Assembly: GCF_027887165.1 (NCBI RefSeq) | Contig: NC_077229.1 | Coordinates: 367,953,001 to 368,017,000 of the forward strand | DNA length: 64,000 bases | Origin: Monodelphis domestica | Taxonomy: Eukaryota; Chordata; Mammalia; Didelphimorphia; Didelphidae | Direction of reading: 5' to 3' | Notes under the pieces: model-generated | What the model was told of the DNA's origin: nothing | Seen by the model: only the letters and a program-made list of their open reading frames with translations | Database searches by the model: none | Shown here: in pieces, positions 23,474 through 34,389 of the stretch | Position numbering within the stretch: position 1 is the stretch's first letter | Layout: each line of letters opens with the position of its first letter | Program-made: the position numbers and the translations under genes

Positions 23474-24490
23474 TGTAATGTAAGAAAGAGAGATCAGGGG
23501 CTTTGCAATGAGAAGCCAGGTTGAAGGAGAGATCAGCTGAAGAGCAGCTGAGGAGGGGTAGAGAGAAAAGTCTGGAATTTCTAAAGGGGTTAGAACTGTG
23601 AAGCTCCAACTGTCAATGCTTTTCTTCCAGCTGGGGAGGTGAAGAGGAAGGTGGTTTTCCTGGAACATGAAAATGAACCCATGTGTTTGAGACCCGTTAT
23701 TCCTTCTGGGACCCAAAAATACCCTCACTAACTCTTTAAAAATAGGTACCTCAATTCTCAAGGGGGGTTTGGATTTGGACTCACTCTGACCCAACCCATC
23801 CAGATCTTTCAATGAGATTTCTCTCTCTCTCTGACTTACTCCTGGAATCCTGAATTCAGTGCTAGTTAACTAAGGAATAGGGATCAACCAGCAGCTGGCT
23901 AGAAGAGGGGGGGCAGTCTGCCAGAGGGGACAAGTGTTAGGGTTTCCTACTCCCCACTTTCCTTGCCAATACCCCTACCACTTCTTCCCTGTGTGAACCC
24001 AAATAAACTGTTTACTGCCTTAGAATTAGATCTGGCTGGTTTCTGACACTAGGGAAGGGGGCAGAAGATTTGGGAAGAATCACATCTCTCCCCAAAAAGG
24101 GAAGGTTAGCTCAGGATCCCAATGGTCCAAACTGCCTAACCTAAGGAGCAACATCTCTCTTAGATAGTGGGGTGACCCCAGGTTTATAGAGGGAAGTGAC
24201 AGTGGGCAAATTTAAGGAGACCAGAGGCAGAAGAATCCATCCTGCCTCTCAACAATAACTGAAACCAAAGGGGAGGCAGTGGGTCATCTTACCAAAGCAA
24301 ATCTCTCCAGTTCTTGTACTCCATCTTCCAGAACTATTGTCTAAGGAGACATATTCCCTCTGTCAGGGGGACAAGACTTGGTTACCTCTCTCCTGGAAAA
24401 GAGAGGAGAAGAAGAATCTCTTCACTCTCTCTCCCCATTTCCTTCTCTCTTCATCCATTCCCCTGCTCCCCTCTCAATCCTTCTATTACA
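23474..24490 (+). mobile_element. solo LTR of a class I (ERV1-like) endogenous retrovirus
   Basis: The element is 1,017 bp, begins TGTAAT and ends ATTACA, a perfect 6-bp inverted repeat of the TG...CA type, and is flanked by the 4-bp direct repeat GTAT (23470-23473 and 24491-24494). A polyadenylation signal AATAAA lies at 24002-24007 on the plus strand, which sets the likely orientation. It interrupts an L1 3' UTR that continues on the far side. No internal retroviral sequence is present, so it is a solo LTR fossil left by LTR-LTR recombination. The 118-codon minus frame inside it is a chance frame. Confidence 0.8.
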
Positions 24491-24494
24491 GTAT

Positions 24495-24655
24495 ACAACC
24501 TATAACATATTGCCTGCCTTCTTGAGAAGACCAGAGGGATGGGATAGAAAGGGAAAAAAAATTGGATTACAAAATATCAGAAAATGAATCTCTAAGATTG
24601 TATTGATATAATCTGGAAATAAATTAATTTAAAAATAAATAAAATAGCATACATG
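24495..24655 (+). mobile_element. LINE-1 3' end, right part (continuation after the LTR)
   Basis: It resumes with ACAACCTATAACATATTGCC and TGCCTTCTTGAGAAGACCAG, the standard marsupial L1 'ATAACCTATATCAGATTGCTTGCCTTCTTG' stretch. It then runs through GGATTACAAAATATCAGAAA and TATAATCTGGAAATAAATTA to an A-rich end. With 22965-23473 it makes one continuous L1 tail. Confidence 0.8.
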
Positions 24656-24925
24656 TATGTACCATATTTTCCCTGATTTATTGTAAGCCTCAAATGAGAA
24701 GGAAACCTGTCTAATTATATGTACATTTGTCTAGTGAAATTTATTGTACACATCATGTTTAAAAATTGACAAATAAGTGAATGATTTGTAGCTCCAATTT
24801 GAGTTTTTCTTTTTATATTATGCTTTAATTTCAAAATTTTAAAGGCTTAAGAACTGATAGTGTAATAAAAGCATGGAGACAGGTTAAGGGTCATCCTTAG
24901 GGATAATGTAACCTATAACCTAGAG

Positions 24926-25539
24926 CAGTGATGGTGAACCATTTAGAGATGGAGTGCCAGACCCCATACCTTCCCCACCCCCTCAGACCACTTCCACCTC
25001 AAAAATTCCCCTCCCCCTTACTTTCTTACCCCAGGTAGGAGAGGGAAAAAGTTATCCCATTTTGACTACTAGGTCTCCCACTGATCTCCCTTTATTATGA
25101 TAAAGAAGAAGACTTTTATAGAGTAAAATGCTAAGCATTACATAATTCTTAGGGAGTGCTGCTTTCCCACAGAATATAGTTTATAAGATGACTTCACACA
25201 AGACTGTTACCAAGGTTCTTTTACAACATAAGTAAATTGAGGAAGAGGATAGCTAATCTATTCTATGTAACTTAGGAAAAGGAAGGTCTGGTCTTACAGT
25301 CCTGATATTACAAAAACTTCTTTGTTCTTCAGAATAAGGAAGGACTCAAGGTTTGATGATGACCATACTGGGGGAAGAATCCTCTCTTATCTAAGCTACA
25401 GGCTAGAGAATAGCTGTGCTGTAAAATGAGACTGGCCATGCTAAGAGTCTCAGGCAAACCCACAAGCATGTCTTTTCTGGCTGCTTTTCTTCAGTAAGTG
25501 TAATATGTCCTAGACTCCTCCATAGGTTTGCCATCACTG
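24926..25539 (+). mobile_element. non-autonomous hAT transposon (OposCharlie type)
   Basis: The left end is CAGTGATGGTGAACCATTTA; the right end, read in reverse, is CAGTGATGGCAAACCTATGG. The 15-bp terminal inverted repeats therefore match at 13 positions and start with CAGTG, as in hAT-Charlie families of marsupials. The copy is 614 bp, too short for a transposase, and contains no frame resembling one. The flanking octamers ACCTAGAG (24918-24925) and ACTTGTAG (25540-25547) match at 5 of 8 positions, a worn 8-bp hAT target duplication at best. The interior is not recognised. Confidence 0.82.
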
Positions 25540-25764
25540 ACTTGTAGGATCCAAGGAACTCAACTCACATCCTTGTATCTTCTCCCACTAATCAATTTAG
25601 AGACAATCATGTCCATAGTAATAACTCTATATCACCCTATGTTATTTTATTTTTAACTGAAGAATAAACTTATTTCAGTCTATCATATGGAGAATATCTA
25701 AAACAATTGTAATTGTGTAATAAATAAATAATGTGTTGAAAGAAATTAGAAATATAAAGAATTA

Positions 25765-25925
25765 AAACATGGGAAAAGCATATGAGTTGATGCAAAATGA
25801 AGTAAGCAAAATAATAATATTAACATATGATTACTTAATATGTGAAAGGAAAAACAATATGAAAATGAATACTATAGAACGATAACAAAATTGGATTAAA
25901 TTTGGTCTGAGAGGAGAGTTAAGAA
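25765..25925 (+). mobile_element. LINE-1 3' fragment
   Basis: CATGGGAAAAGCATATGAGT, GATGCAAAATGAAGTAAGCA and a run of degenerate AT-rich sequence resemble the L1 'GGAAAGACTTACATGAACTGATGC...GAAGTGAGCAGAACC' segment. It is more diverged than the L1 that follows and looks like an older insertion. Confidence 0.5.
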
Positions 25926-26725
25926 AATGTACTTCCACATAACTAGCAGATTGACTAATATGACAGTAAAGGAAAATAATACATTTTGGAGGGGTTGTGG
26001 CAAAACTGGGACACTAATGCATTGCTGGTGGAGTTGTGAATCGATCCAACCATTCTGGTTGGATCTATTAAGGAACTATGCCGAGAGGGCGCTAAAAGAA
26101 CACATACCCTTTGATCCAGCAATATTACTACTAGGTTTGTACCCTACAGGGATAATAATGAAAAATGTTTGTACAAAAATATTCATAGCCATGCTTTTTG
26201 TGGTGACAAAAATTAGAAAATGAGAGGGTATCTATTGACTGGAAAATGGCTGAACCAATTGTTTTATATGATGTTGATGGAATACTACTGTGCTGTAAGG
26301 AATGATGAATGGGAGGATATCTATATGAACTGGAAGAACTTCTAGGAACTGATGCAGTGTGAAATGAGCAGAACCAAGATAAGATTACACACAGAAAGTG
26401 AAACACTGTGGAACAATCCAATGTAATGAACTTTGACAACCCCAAGGGTCTTAGGAGAAAGAATACTCTCCACAATGAGAGAAAGAATTGTGGGAATGGA
26501 AACACAAATGTAAAAAATAAATGACATCATGTGTTTATATGGATATATGATAGGGTTTGGGATTTAAAAGATTGCTCAATTGCAAAAATAAACAATATAG
26601 AAATCAGTATAAGTGATAACATTTGTATAACCAAGTGGAAATTATTTTTGGATTTAGAAGGGTAGAGGGAAGAAAGAAAGGAAAAATGAAATATGTAAAC
26701 ATGGAAATATTTTTTAAATTAAAAA
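25926..26725 (+). mobile_element. LINE-1 ORF2 C-terminus and 3' UTR, 5'-truncated
   Basis: An open frame from 25927 gives the L1 ORF2 C-terminal cysteine region, WRGCGKTGTLMHCWWSC, followed by IPFDPAILLLGLYP, which is conserved from marsupial to human L1. The frame ends early, and the 3' UTR follows: CTGGAAAATGGCTGAACCAA, ATACTACTGTGCTGTAAGGA and GAACTGGAAGAACTTCTAGG, then an A/T-rich tail near 26715. The intact ORF2 protein has about 1,275 residues; only about 75 align here. This is a dead copy. Confidence 0.9.
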
Positions 26726-26949
26726 ATTTTTTAAAGTACTTCCCTCCCTTTGTAGCAGTGGTGATAGACTATGGATGTATACTATTGCAGACCTTTTTTG
26801 TTAGTTGTTTTTGTTCAGCGTTTTTTTTTTCTTTTTGCTGTAAAAGGAAGATGAAGTGATACATTGAAATATAAATGTTATGCAAAACATAAGAAAATAT
26901 TTACTTTTTTAAGGAAAAGGTGAATGAGAAGGAAAGAAATGTTTACATA

Positions 26950-27180
26950 TTTCTTAATATGAGACATGTACTGTGCTAAATGCTATATTAATATTTTCTC
27001 ATAGGACACACATAACAACCCTTTTCAGTAGGTGCTGTTATTACCCCCATTTAACAGTTAACAAAGGTTAAGTGCTTTTCCCAGGTTCACACATTTAATA
27101 CTTGTATGAGACTATATTTGACCTCCAACCCTGGTCTTCCTGAGTCCCAGTCCACCACTATGCCATCTAATAGCCTCAAA
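26950..27180 (-). mobile_element. MIR/CORE-SINE
   Basis: The plus strand reads TGTACTGTGCTAAATGCTAT, CCTTTTCAGTAGGTGCTGTT, CCCCATTTAACAGTTAACAA, GTGCTTTTCCCAGGTTCACA and TCCACCACTATGCCATCTAA. This is a full reversed MIR-like element with an L2-like tail at the low coordinate. Confidence 0.7.
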
Positions 27181-27184
27181 AAAA

Positions 27185-28110
27185 GATATAGAAATAATTT
27201 TAATGTTAACATATCAGTGTGTTAGCTTTGACAGAAATGATTTCAAAAACTTTATACTTATTCAATTCTCCAATATAAATATTTCTATATATCAAGATAA
27301 GAGATGAATAGATATTGGATCTTATGGATGAGAACCTATACAGTCATTTATTAGGGATTTAAAAAAATTCTATATACATGTTTATGTACCTACACTAAAC
27401 ATAAGGATATATCTTGGTTTAATAATAGTAAAGAATCATTAAGAAGAGACACTGATTTCTGATGTTCCCTTGTTGCTGAATTTATTTTTAAATGTGGCAC
27501 ATTAAACTGACCCACTCAAGTACAGTTAATAAAAAATATGCCTCATAAGTCTATATTAAGAAGGGGTATGCAAGGTGACAAGTGGATGCATGCATTAAAA
27601 TGCTATTAAATATATTTTAACTAAGTCAAACTAATTTGGGTTCATTCTTTGGCATTTCCTATTATAAGAGGCTTTTAAAATTGGTTCTAGTTTGAATATC
27701 TTTAACAAGGTCATCATGGCTCACTGTCCATTCATTGCAGTAACTTCTCTGACTGATTAGAATTTAGCTTCCAAAAAGGCTTACATGGTTCCAGCAGGTT
27801 TTCATTATAAATCTTATGAATACATTTTAGCATTCTATGTTGTAATTAATCTTTTAATCATCCTGTACTCTCATCTGCAGAAAAGGAGGCCAATTAATGC
27901 AGTCACACACCTAATATAGTATGCTCCAACTCATTCTTTCCCCTTGGAATTATCTCTTGTGAAAGCTACTAAAATGATGAATTTAGAGAATTTACAGAAA
28001 CCTAAATGAATGTCTTCCTTTTAATAATCCCAATGCCTCTTCCTTTTCTCATAATCTGAAAGCATAGATCACTAGAATCAAAGTTCTAGTATTAAATACT
28101 TTAAAATTCA
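27185..28110. other. anonymous DNA, partly conserved-element-like
   Basis: No exon or repeat is recognised. The part 27640-28010 is free of repeat similarity, mixed in composition, and noted as a candidate conserved non-coding element. Confidence 0.35.
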
Positions 28111-28113
28111 ATA

Positions 28114-28114
28114 T

Positions 28115-28149
<35 letters not shown>

Positions 28150-28290
28150 ATGGTGTGTGTATCTGTCTCTTTCATATATATATATATGTATATATGAGAG
28201 TAAGAGAGACAGAGACAGAGAGACAAAGAGATAAGGAAAAAATGGGACAAAAAGACAAAAAGGAACAAAAGAGAAAGGGACAAAAATTGA
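28114..28290. repeat. compound (TA)n(TG)n(TA)n and purine-rich tract
   Basis: TA dinucleotides pass into TG (about 28126-28149), a short TG-rich interruption, TA again (28174-28195), then an AG/AAG-rich strand to about 28290. The frames on both strands here are translations of the repeats. Confidence 0.93.
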
Positions 28291-28294
28291 GATT

Positions 28295-29400
28295 AAATAT
28301 GAGGGAAGACAGTAGAAGTAGCTATTAATTCTAGGAATTATAGAGAAATCCATATCTTCAAAGGAAAAAAGCACCATAGGGGTCACCTATCCAAATCTCT
28401 CCCCGTACATAATCAGAAACAGACATAAAGAGAGAATATATATAACTTACCCAAAGTCTAAATCCTTAAATTCCTTTAAATATTAGTTTATGTCACATCT
28501 ACATTAAAATTATTCTGATCCCCCAAATCCTGAGTGCCATACTGCAGCTTATTTTATATAAAAACATAGTGTGTACCCAATATATGAATACAATAATCTG
28601 TTTATAATCATGATTCATTCTATTTACACTCAGCCTACATGCATTTTTCTCTTTTAACCTTGGGTACATATTTATATTGTACATATATAATTATAGGTAA
28701 TAATATTAAAGTAGAACTTATTGCCTGGAAAGTGACAATCTTATGATACTTATAAAATTATTTTAAGCTCCCCAGCATGTTTTTTTGTGAATCTTTTGAA
28801 TATTTACCAAGTTGATTTATGAAATGATGCTGTTACAATTATTTATTAAAGTATTTATTTTAAGATAAAATAATAATAATCACATTTTGTTTGCCAGAAA
28901 TTAAAAGCTGAATTGGAATATCTCTAATAAATATCATATTTACTAAAACATATTAATAAGACTAGACTTATGCAAATAGATGAAATAAATTGATGAATAA
29001 ATAATGAAAAAAGAAATGTGCCAAAATTAAAACAGCAAGTATTTTATGTGTACTATTTTTTAGGTTTACTCTAAAACACAATTTGGTTGAAGTATGATTC
29101 AAAGTTTCAAGTAAAAAATTCATTATGTTTTTATGGAGCTTCTGAGCTGTTACATCAAAACTTAAGAATGAAAACAACCTTTATGAAGCAGAGGCAAGAA
29201 ATCAGAATAGAGGTAGCAACCCTTCCAAATGCCCCCATATTTCTCCTCCAAACAAATTTGAAATAACTCCTCAAATCAAATTTAGATAAGCCAGAGCCAA
29301 GAATAGTCAGAGTGAGATATTTTTCGAGTCTAAGATAACTTTGAAAGTCAGCAAGGGATTTCTCTGACACTAATTTTGCCACATCCCCTCCAAATTTTAT
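28295..29400. other. anonymous AT-rich DNA
   Basis: Nothing recognisable. Open frames up to 82 codons (29155-29403, minus) fit chance. Confidence 0.4.
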
Positions 29401-29404
29401 CATT

Positions 29405-30205
29405 TTCCCTTTCTGTCATAATAACCAATATGAGAGGTGTTGAGAGATGGCACCTCAGAATTGTTTTAATTTTCAATCAAGAGTTATTCAGGATATTTAT
29501 TTTCATATAACTTTAGGTGCCTTTCAATTCTTCAACTGAAAATAGCTGATTTATATCCTTTTAACATTTATTAATTATAAAATGACATTTTTATAAATTT
29601 GACAGCATATTTGAGGAATGAGTCCTTTGTCAGAAATATTGGTTTTACATTTCCCCCCAGTTTTCTGTTTTTTTTTAAATGTTGGTTGAATTGGTTTTGT
29701 TTGGGAAGGCTTTTTAATTTAACATTAAAAATTTAATTTAAAAATTATCCATTTACATCCTATAATGCTCTCTATCTCTTGTTTAGTCATGCATTCTTCC
29801 CTTATTTTTAGATTAGACAGGTAAATTATTCTCCCCTATGCTCCACTGATTTGCTTATGATATCATGCTTTATGTCTATATCATTTAGCTATGTTGATAT
29901 TATCTTACTATATGGCATCAGATATTGGTCCATCCTCAGTCTTTGTCATATTATTCTTTTACTTTCCCAATAGTTGTTTTTTTTGTCAAATAATGATTTC
30001 TTGTCCCCAAAACTTGGACCTTTTGATTGATTGAGCACTAAATTATCATGCTTATTTATTACTAAGCATTATGTTTCTAATCTACTTCACTGATCCACCA
30101 TTCTATTTTCTTAGCCATTAACAGACTGTTTTGATGATTACTGTACAATTTGAGACCTGCTACTGCTCTGCCAGCTGTTTCCATCATAAATTCCTTGGAT
30201 TTGTC
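29405..30205 (-). mobile_element. LINE-1 ORF2 C-terminal region, minus strand
   Basis: Read on the plus strand: AATATGAGAGGTGTTGAGAG, ATGGCACCTCAGAATTGTTT, GAATGAGTCCTTTGTCAGAA, ATCTCTTGTTTAGTCATGCA and TGTTTTGATGATTACTGTAC. These are the reverse of L1 ORF2 blocks, the last corresponding to the 'TACTATAAAGCAGTGGTCATAAAAACA' segment seen forward at 50735-50765. Heavily mutated. Confidence 0.8.
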
Positions 30206-30244
30206 CTCAATTATGGCATTAAAATAAAATCATTCACAATTGAT

Positions 30245-31560
30245 TATCAGGTATTATTATTGTGACTGTGTAGGAAGTTCTCCTGCTTCTATTAATTTCA
30301 CTTTGGATCACTTCACATGTCATTCCAGTATTTTTTTCTGTGATTATCTTGTTTGTAATTACTTATGGCAAAATAGTATTCCATTATATCCCATTACAAT
30401 CATATACCACAGTTTTTTTCCATTTCTTTGCCACCAGAAAGACTGCTATAAATACTTTTTTTCAAAATAAGTCCCTTCCCTCAAACTTTAATCTCTGTGA
30501 TACAGAAGGATATTATTGGGAAAAGGGGTATAAACATTTTAATGGCCCTTTGGGCATATTTCCAAATTGCTCCACAGAATGGTTTTATCAGTTTGAAGTT
30601 CTACCAACAGTGTAATAGTGTTCTGGTTTTACCATATAATATCCAATATTTATTTATTCATCATTTTCCTTTTTAGTCACATTAGCCAATCTGTTAGGTA
30701 TAAGGTGATATCTCAGAGTTGTTTTAATTTTAATTTCTTTAATTAATTGTAATTAAGAGTGTTTTTTTTTCCTATGACTAAGTACAATTTCAATTTCTTC
30801 ACCTGAGCATTGCCTTTTCACATTCTTTGATTATTTGTCAATAGGAGAATGCTTTGTATTTTCATAAATTCGATTCCATTTTTCATATAAGGGATAAATG
30901 AAACCTTTGAGAAACTTACTTTCTCAATTTGTTGTTTTCCTTCTAATTGTGGTTGCATTTCTTGTGTGTTTGTGTGCAAAACCTTTTTCATTTAATGTTG
31001 TCAGACATCAATTTTACATCTCACACTATTCTCTATATCTTGTTTGGACATAAATTCTTTCCTTATCAAAATATATGACAACTAAATTTATCTATGATTC
31101 CTGATTTTGATTGTGATATCACCTTTTATTAATAAGTAATGTATTAATTTTGGCTTTATCTTGGTATATAGAGGGTTGTGTTGGTCTGTGCCTAGCTTTT
31201 GCCCTAATGGTTTCATTTTTTTCCTAGCAGATTTTTGTCAAATAGTGAGTTGTTATTCCAAATGTTAGATCTTTGGGTTTATCAGACATTAGATCACTAT
31301 GTTCATTTATTATTGTATATTGAGTGCCTAATCGATTTCATTAGTCCATTACTCTCTCAGCTCCTAGCAGATTGTTTTGATGATTGTCACTTTATAATAT
31401 GATTTGAGATCCAGTCATCATGCTTCATAGTTTTCGCCTTTTTTTCCTTCCAAATAAATTTTATTGCTATTTTTTCTAAGTCTATGAAATAACTTTTTGG
31501 CAGTTCGATTTTCCTGGCTCTGAATAGTTGAATTAATTTAGGTATATTTGTCATTTTATT
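30245..31560 (-). mobile_element. second LINE-1 copy (ORF2 C-terminus and 3' UTR), minus strand
   Basis: The low side has the 3' UTR reversed (AAATAGTATTCCATTATATC, TTCTTTGCCACCAGAAAGAC). ORF2 blocks follow (TTAGCCAATCTGTTAGGTAT, AAGGTGATATCTCAGAGTTG, GCAGATTGTTTTGATGATTG). The interval 30660-31440 covers the same L1 segment as 29405-30200, so these are two separate insertions in the same orientation. Confidence 0.8.
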
Positions 31561-31617
31561 ATATTAGCTTAATTTTAATGTTTTTGCAATTATTTATATC
31601 TTACTTGATTTGTGTAA

Positions 31618-31692
31618 AAATATCACTCTACTGCAAATATGAATAACTATATATATATACATATATACATATACATTTACATTAACTATATA
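31618..31692 (+). mobile_element. L1 3' UTR scrap followed by TA/TACA repeat
   Basis: A 26-base stretch at 31622-31647 is identical to 22470-22495 inside the L1 3' UTR there. TATATAC/ATATACA repeats begin immediately after it. No more of that L1 is seen. Confidence 0.55.
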
Positions 31693-31699
31693 TATAGTT

Positions 31700-32980
31700 C
31701 CTTAGTTTGTCTTTGCAGGTAGACTCCCAGGTTCTAGATTCTGGATATAATATCATCTTTGAACACTGGAAAAGTCAGTGAAAAGATATATAAAATCTGA
31801 TTCACTTATGATTTTTTGTATTCTATTTTTAAAACTTCTCTAATTTCTTTTGCTATATATTGTTCAGTAATCAACATGTAGTTAGTAGGGGCCAAACTAG
31901 TCAGAATAAGTATATTATACATCTTCCCTTAAGGAAATTGTGACAAAGAAGGTGATTTGAACCTAACAAAAATTCCCCTACACCAGTAATAATTGGAAAA
32001 GGAACAGAAAATATATTCTAATTACTATTGCTCATCAAAGAAGAAAAAAAATAGAAAACTTTCTTTTACTTTGTTACTCCCCTCAAGATAGAAATCATAG
32101 ATTCCTTGGAAAATGGTGGACAAATTCCAGATATAGATATATTTATGCTTTCCTATGACAAAAATTTAGGAAAAAGTAGGTGGACATTTCTTAAATTGTA
32201 GGACCCTTTGTGAATTGTTAGATTGGCCTATGAGTGCAAAAGGTAGAAACATTTGCAATAGTCCCAATATAATTTCAGTTCAAATGATCACTTGAATAAT
32301 TTAGAGTTGATATTTTTTTCTTTTATTTTTTAATGACATCTAATTTACTGTGGAGCTAATGCAATTGATGAGTGTATGTACTTAGATTCACTCTTAGTTT
32401 CTCTCTTTCATGTCTTCAAGTAAGGAGAAATTAAATTAATGCCAAATGTTGAGTAAAAGAATGCTGGTGGCCCTCTGTCCTTTTCATATGGAAGCATATG
32501 GTCACATCACCACTGTTGTTTTTTTTTTTCTTGATGCCTAATAATAAGTGAATATTTTGACTGTAATTTCTTTTTAAATGTATTTTCTTAATCATTGTTT
32601 TTAAATAGATTTTACCTCTTTTTTACAACCAAATATATATATATATATATGACAAAAAATATATATTGTATATAATAAAGAAATATTTTGGAAATGTGTC
32701 CAAATTCTGTAGTGCAACAAGTTGATTCCTTCTAGAGAGAATCTATATAATCATAGTTAATTCTAGCAGCATTAATTAGAAGGATTTTCTAGTTAAATTT
32801 ATTTTATATAGTTCCAAATTCAAGTCATGTTTAATGTCATGAGAAGCATGTGGAGAAAACTACTCTATTACTTAGCTTCAGTTTTACATTTCTTCATGCT
32901 TTATTTTAGCTCCCCAAATGAAGAAATATCTATTCCCAGGCACAATGAGACAGAAAAGCATCATTTACTCTATTGTTTTT
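31700..32980. other. anonymous AT-rich DNA
   Basis: No gene recognised. A (TA)n run of about 20 bases lies at 32631-32650. Confidence 0.4.
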
Positions 32981-32984
32981 GAGT

Positions 32985-33130
32985 GAGATACTGTGATATT
33001 GGGTAGAAAGATAATAAAATTTAGGACATCAAGAAATACTATTAGCTCTACCATTTGTTACCTATGTGACCTAAAATAATTTACTTTACTTTTCTGAAAT
33101 TCATTAGCTTCATTTGTAAAACAGAAAGAT
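32985..33130 (+). mobile_element. MIR-family fragment
   Basis: ATTTGTTACCTATGTGACCT, TTACTTTACTTTTCTGAAAT and TTAGCTTCATTTGTAAAACAG follow the MIR core order ('TGTGACCTTGGGCAAGTCACTTAACC...CTCAGTTTCCTCATCTGTAAAA'). Confidence 0.5.
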
Positions 33131-33557
33131 ATATCAGTCTACTGATTATCAAACTAAATTTATACTTTGATTCACAAAATAGATTTCTGACAAAAACCAT
33201 AAATGAATTTTCTTCCTCTCTTTTATTTATTTATTTTTTTTGGTCTCTGAGAAATGAAAAGTCATATAAATTGTCTTTGTGTATGTTCCAAGTACTATGG
33301 AATAAATAGAGTACATGGTTCACTATTTATTTTGTGACAGAGAAGTATTGTAGAGCTACTATACAACAGAGTGGATTAGCTCCTAAGATAAGAGATGATC
33401 TGGGAGTAAGGATGATGGGGGTGGTTCTTATTTTAACATAATTATATGACAAAATCCATGGAAACAGAAGATTAATTGGACAAGAAAGAAAAATATCAGA
33501 CATACAATTTATTTTATTCATATACAGATGTATACATATATACATATATGTATGTAT

Positions 33558-34178
33558 TGTGAGGATTAAAATTAACTCTGCCCTGATTGTGAAGATTAAA
33601 ATTATAACTCCTGCCTATTTTTAGATTTAATCACCAAAAGTGTAAACATCTCACTTAATCATTAAGTGGGATGTCTGTGACTCACATGTGCAATAGTGGG
33701 TGATGAATTAGAATTAAACTAACTGCCCATGGGCAGTCTTAAAGCAAAGCTCCCATTGTGATTGGTAGATATAAAATTAGGGGAAGACACAGGAAGTGAT
33801 GCAAAAGAAGTGTCTTTAAAAGGAGCTGTCACTTCCTGTGAGGGAGAGTTCTTCATTCTTTGAAAGTGGAGACTGGAGACAATTCTTCCTTCTTTGAAAT
33901 GAAGGATAGACCCAAGACCCTGTTGCTGATGAGACTGTTCTAAAATCTCTTCCTTTCAACTGACATGTGGTGAGTGAATAGCTGACTCTTAACTGCTGGA
34001 TTTTCTGAAAAAACTAACCTCAGGAGAAATTACCTTATGCTCTCTCTGATTTTTTAATTTCACTCTTTCTACATTTTGTAAATAAATTATAAACAAATCT
34101 CTTTGGAATAAATTAAATTCCTAGAGACCAGATAATCCAGTCCAACCCTTTTAAAATTAACCATTTTTCCCCCTTACC
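33558..34178 (+). mobile_element. solo LTR, marsupial ERV
   Basis: The element is 621 bp. It begins TGTGAGGATT and ends CCCCTTACC, near-inverted termini, and is flanked by the 4-bp direct repeat GTAT (33554-33557 and 34179-34182). Parts in order: an AT-rich U3 with a 29-bp hairpin at 33646-33674, a TTTAAAAGG promoter-like site near 33815, and AATAAATTATAAAC with a second AATAAA-type signal near 34080-34115. No gag, pol or env adjoins it, so it is a solo LTR fossil. The 4-bp duplication suggests a class I ERV. Confidence 0.75.
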
Positions 34179-34199
34179 GTATGTATAATACATAATTGT

Positions 34200-34385
34200 A
34201 TACTAGGCCTGAAGTCAGAAAAACTTGAGTTCACATTTGACCTCAGTCACTTAATTAGCTTTGTGGTCATGGACAAATAATCTATTCAGTTTGTCTCAGT
34301 TTCCTTATCTGTAAAATGAACTTCAGAAGGAAATGGCAAAATACTTCAGATCTTTGGCAAGAAAATTCCAAATGCAATACACAGA
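34200..34385 (+). mobile_element. Mar-1-like CORE-SINE
   Basis: Blocks: CTGAAGTCAGAAAAACTTGA, GTTCACATTTGACCTCAGTC, CAGTTTCCTTATCTGTAAAA, CAGAAGGAAATGGCAAAATA, and TTTGGCAAGAAAATTCCAAA, the Mar-1 BovB-like tail. It sits directly after the solo LTR. The tail continues faintly to ATACACAGAG. Confidence 0.8.
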
Positions 34386-34389
34386 GAAA

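Noticed and set aside
23456-23812. 118-codon minus frame
   Set aside because: Lies almost wholly inside the solo LTR and shows no protein features.
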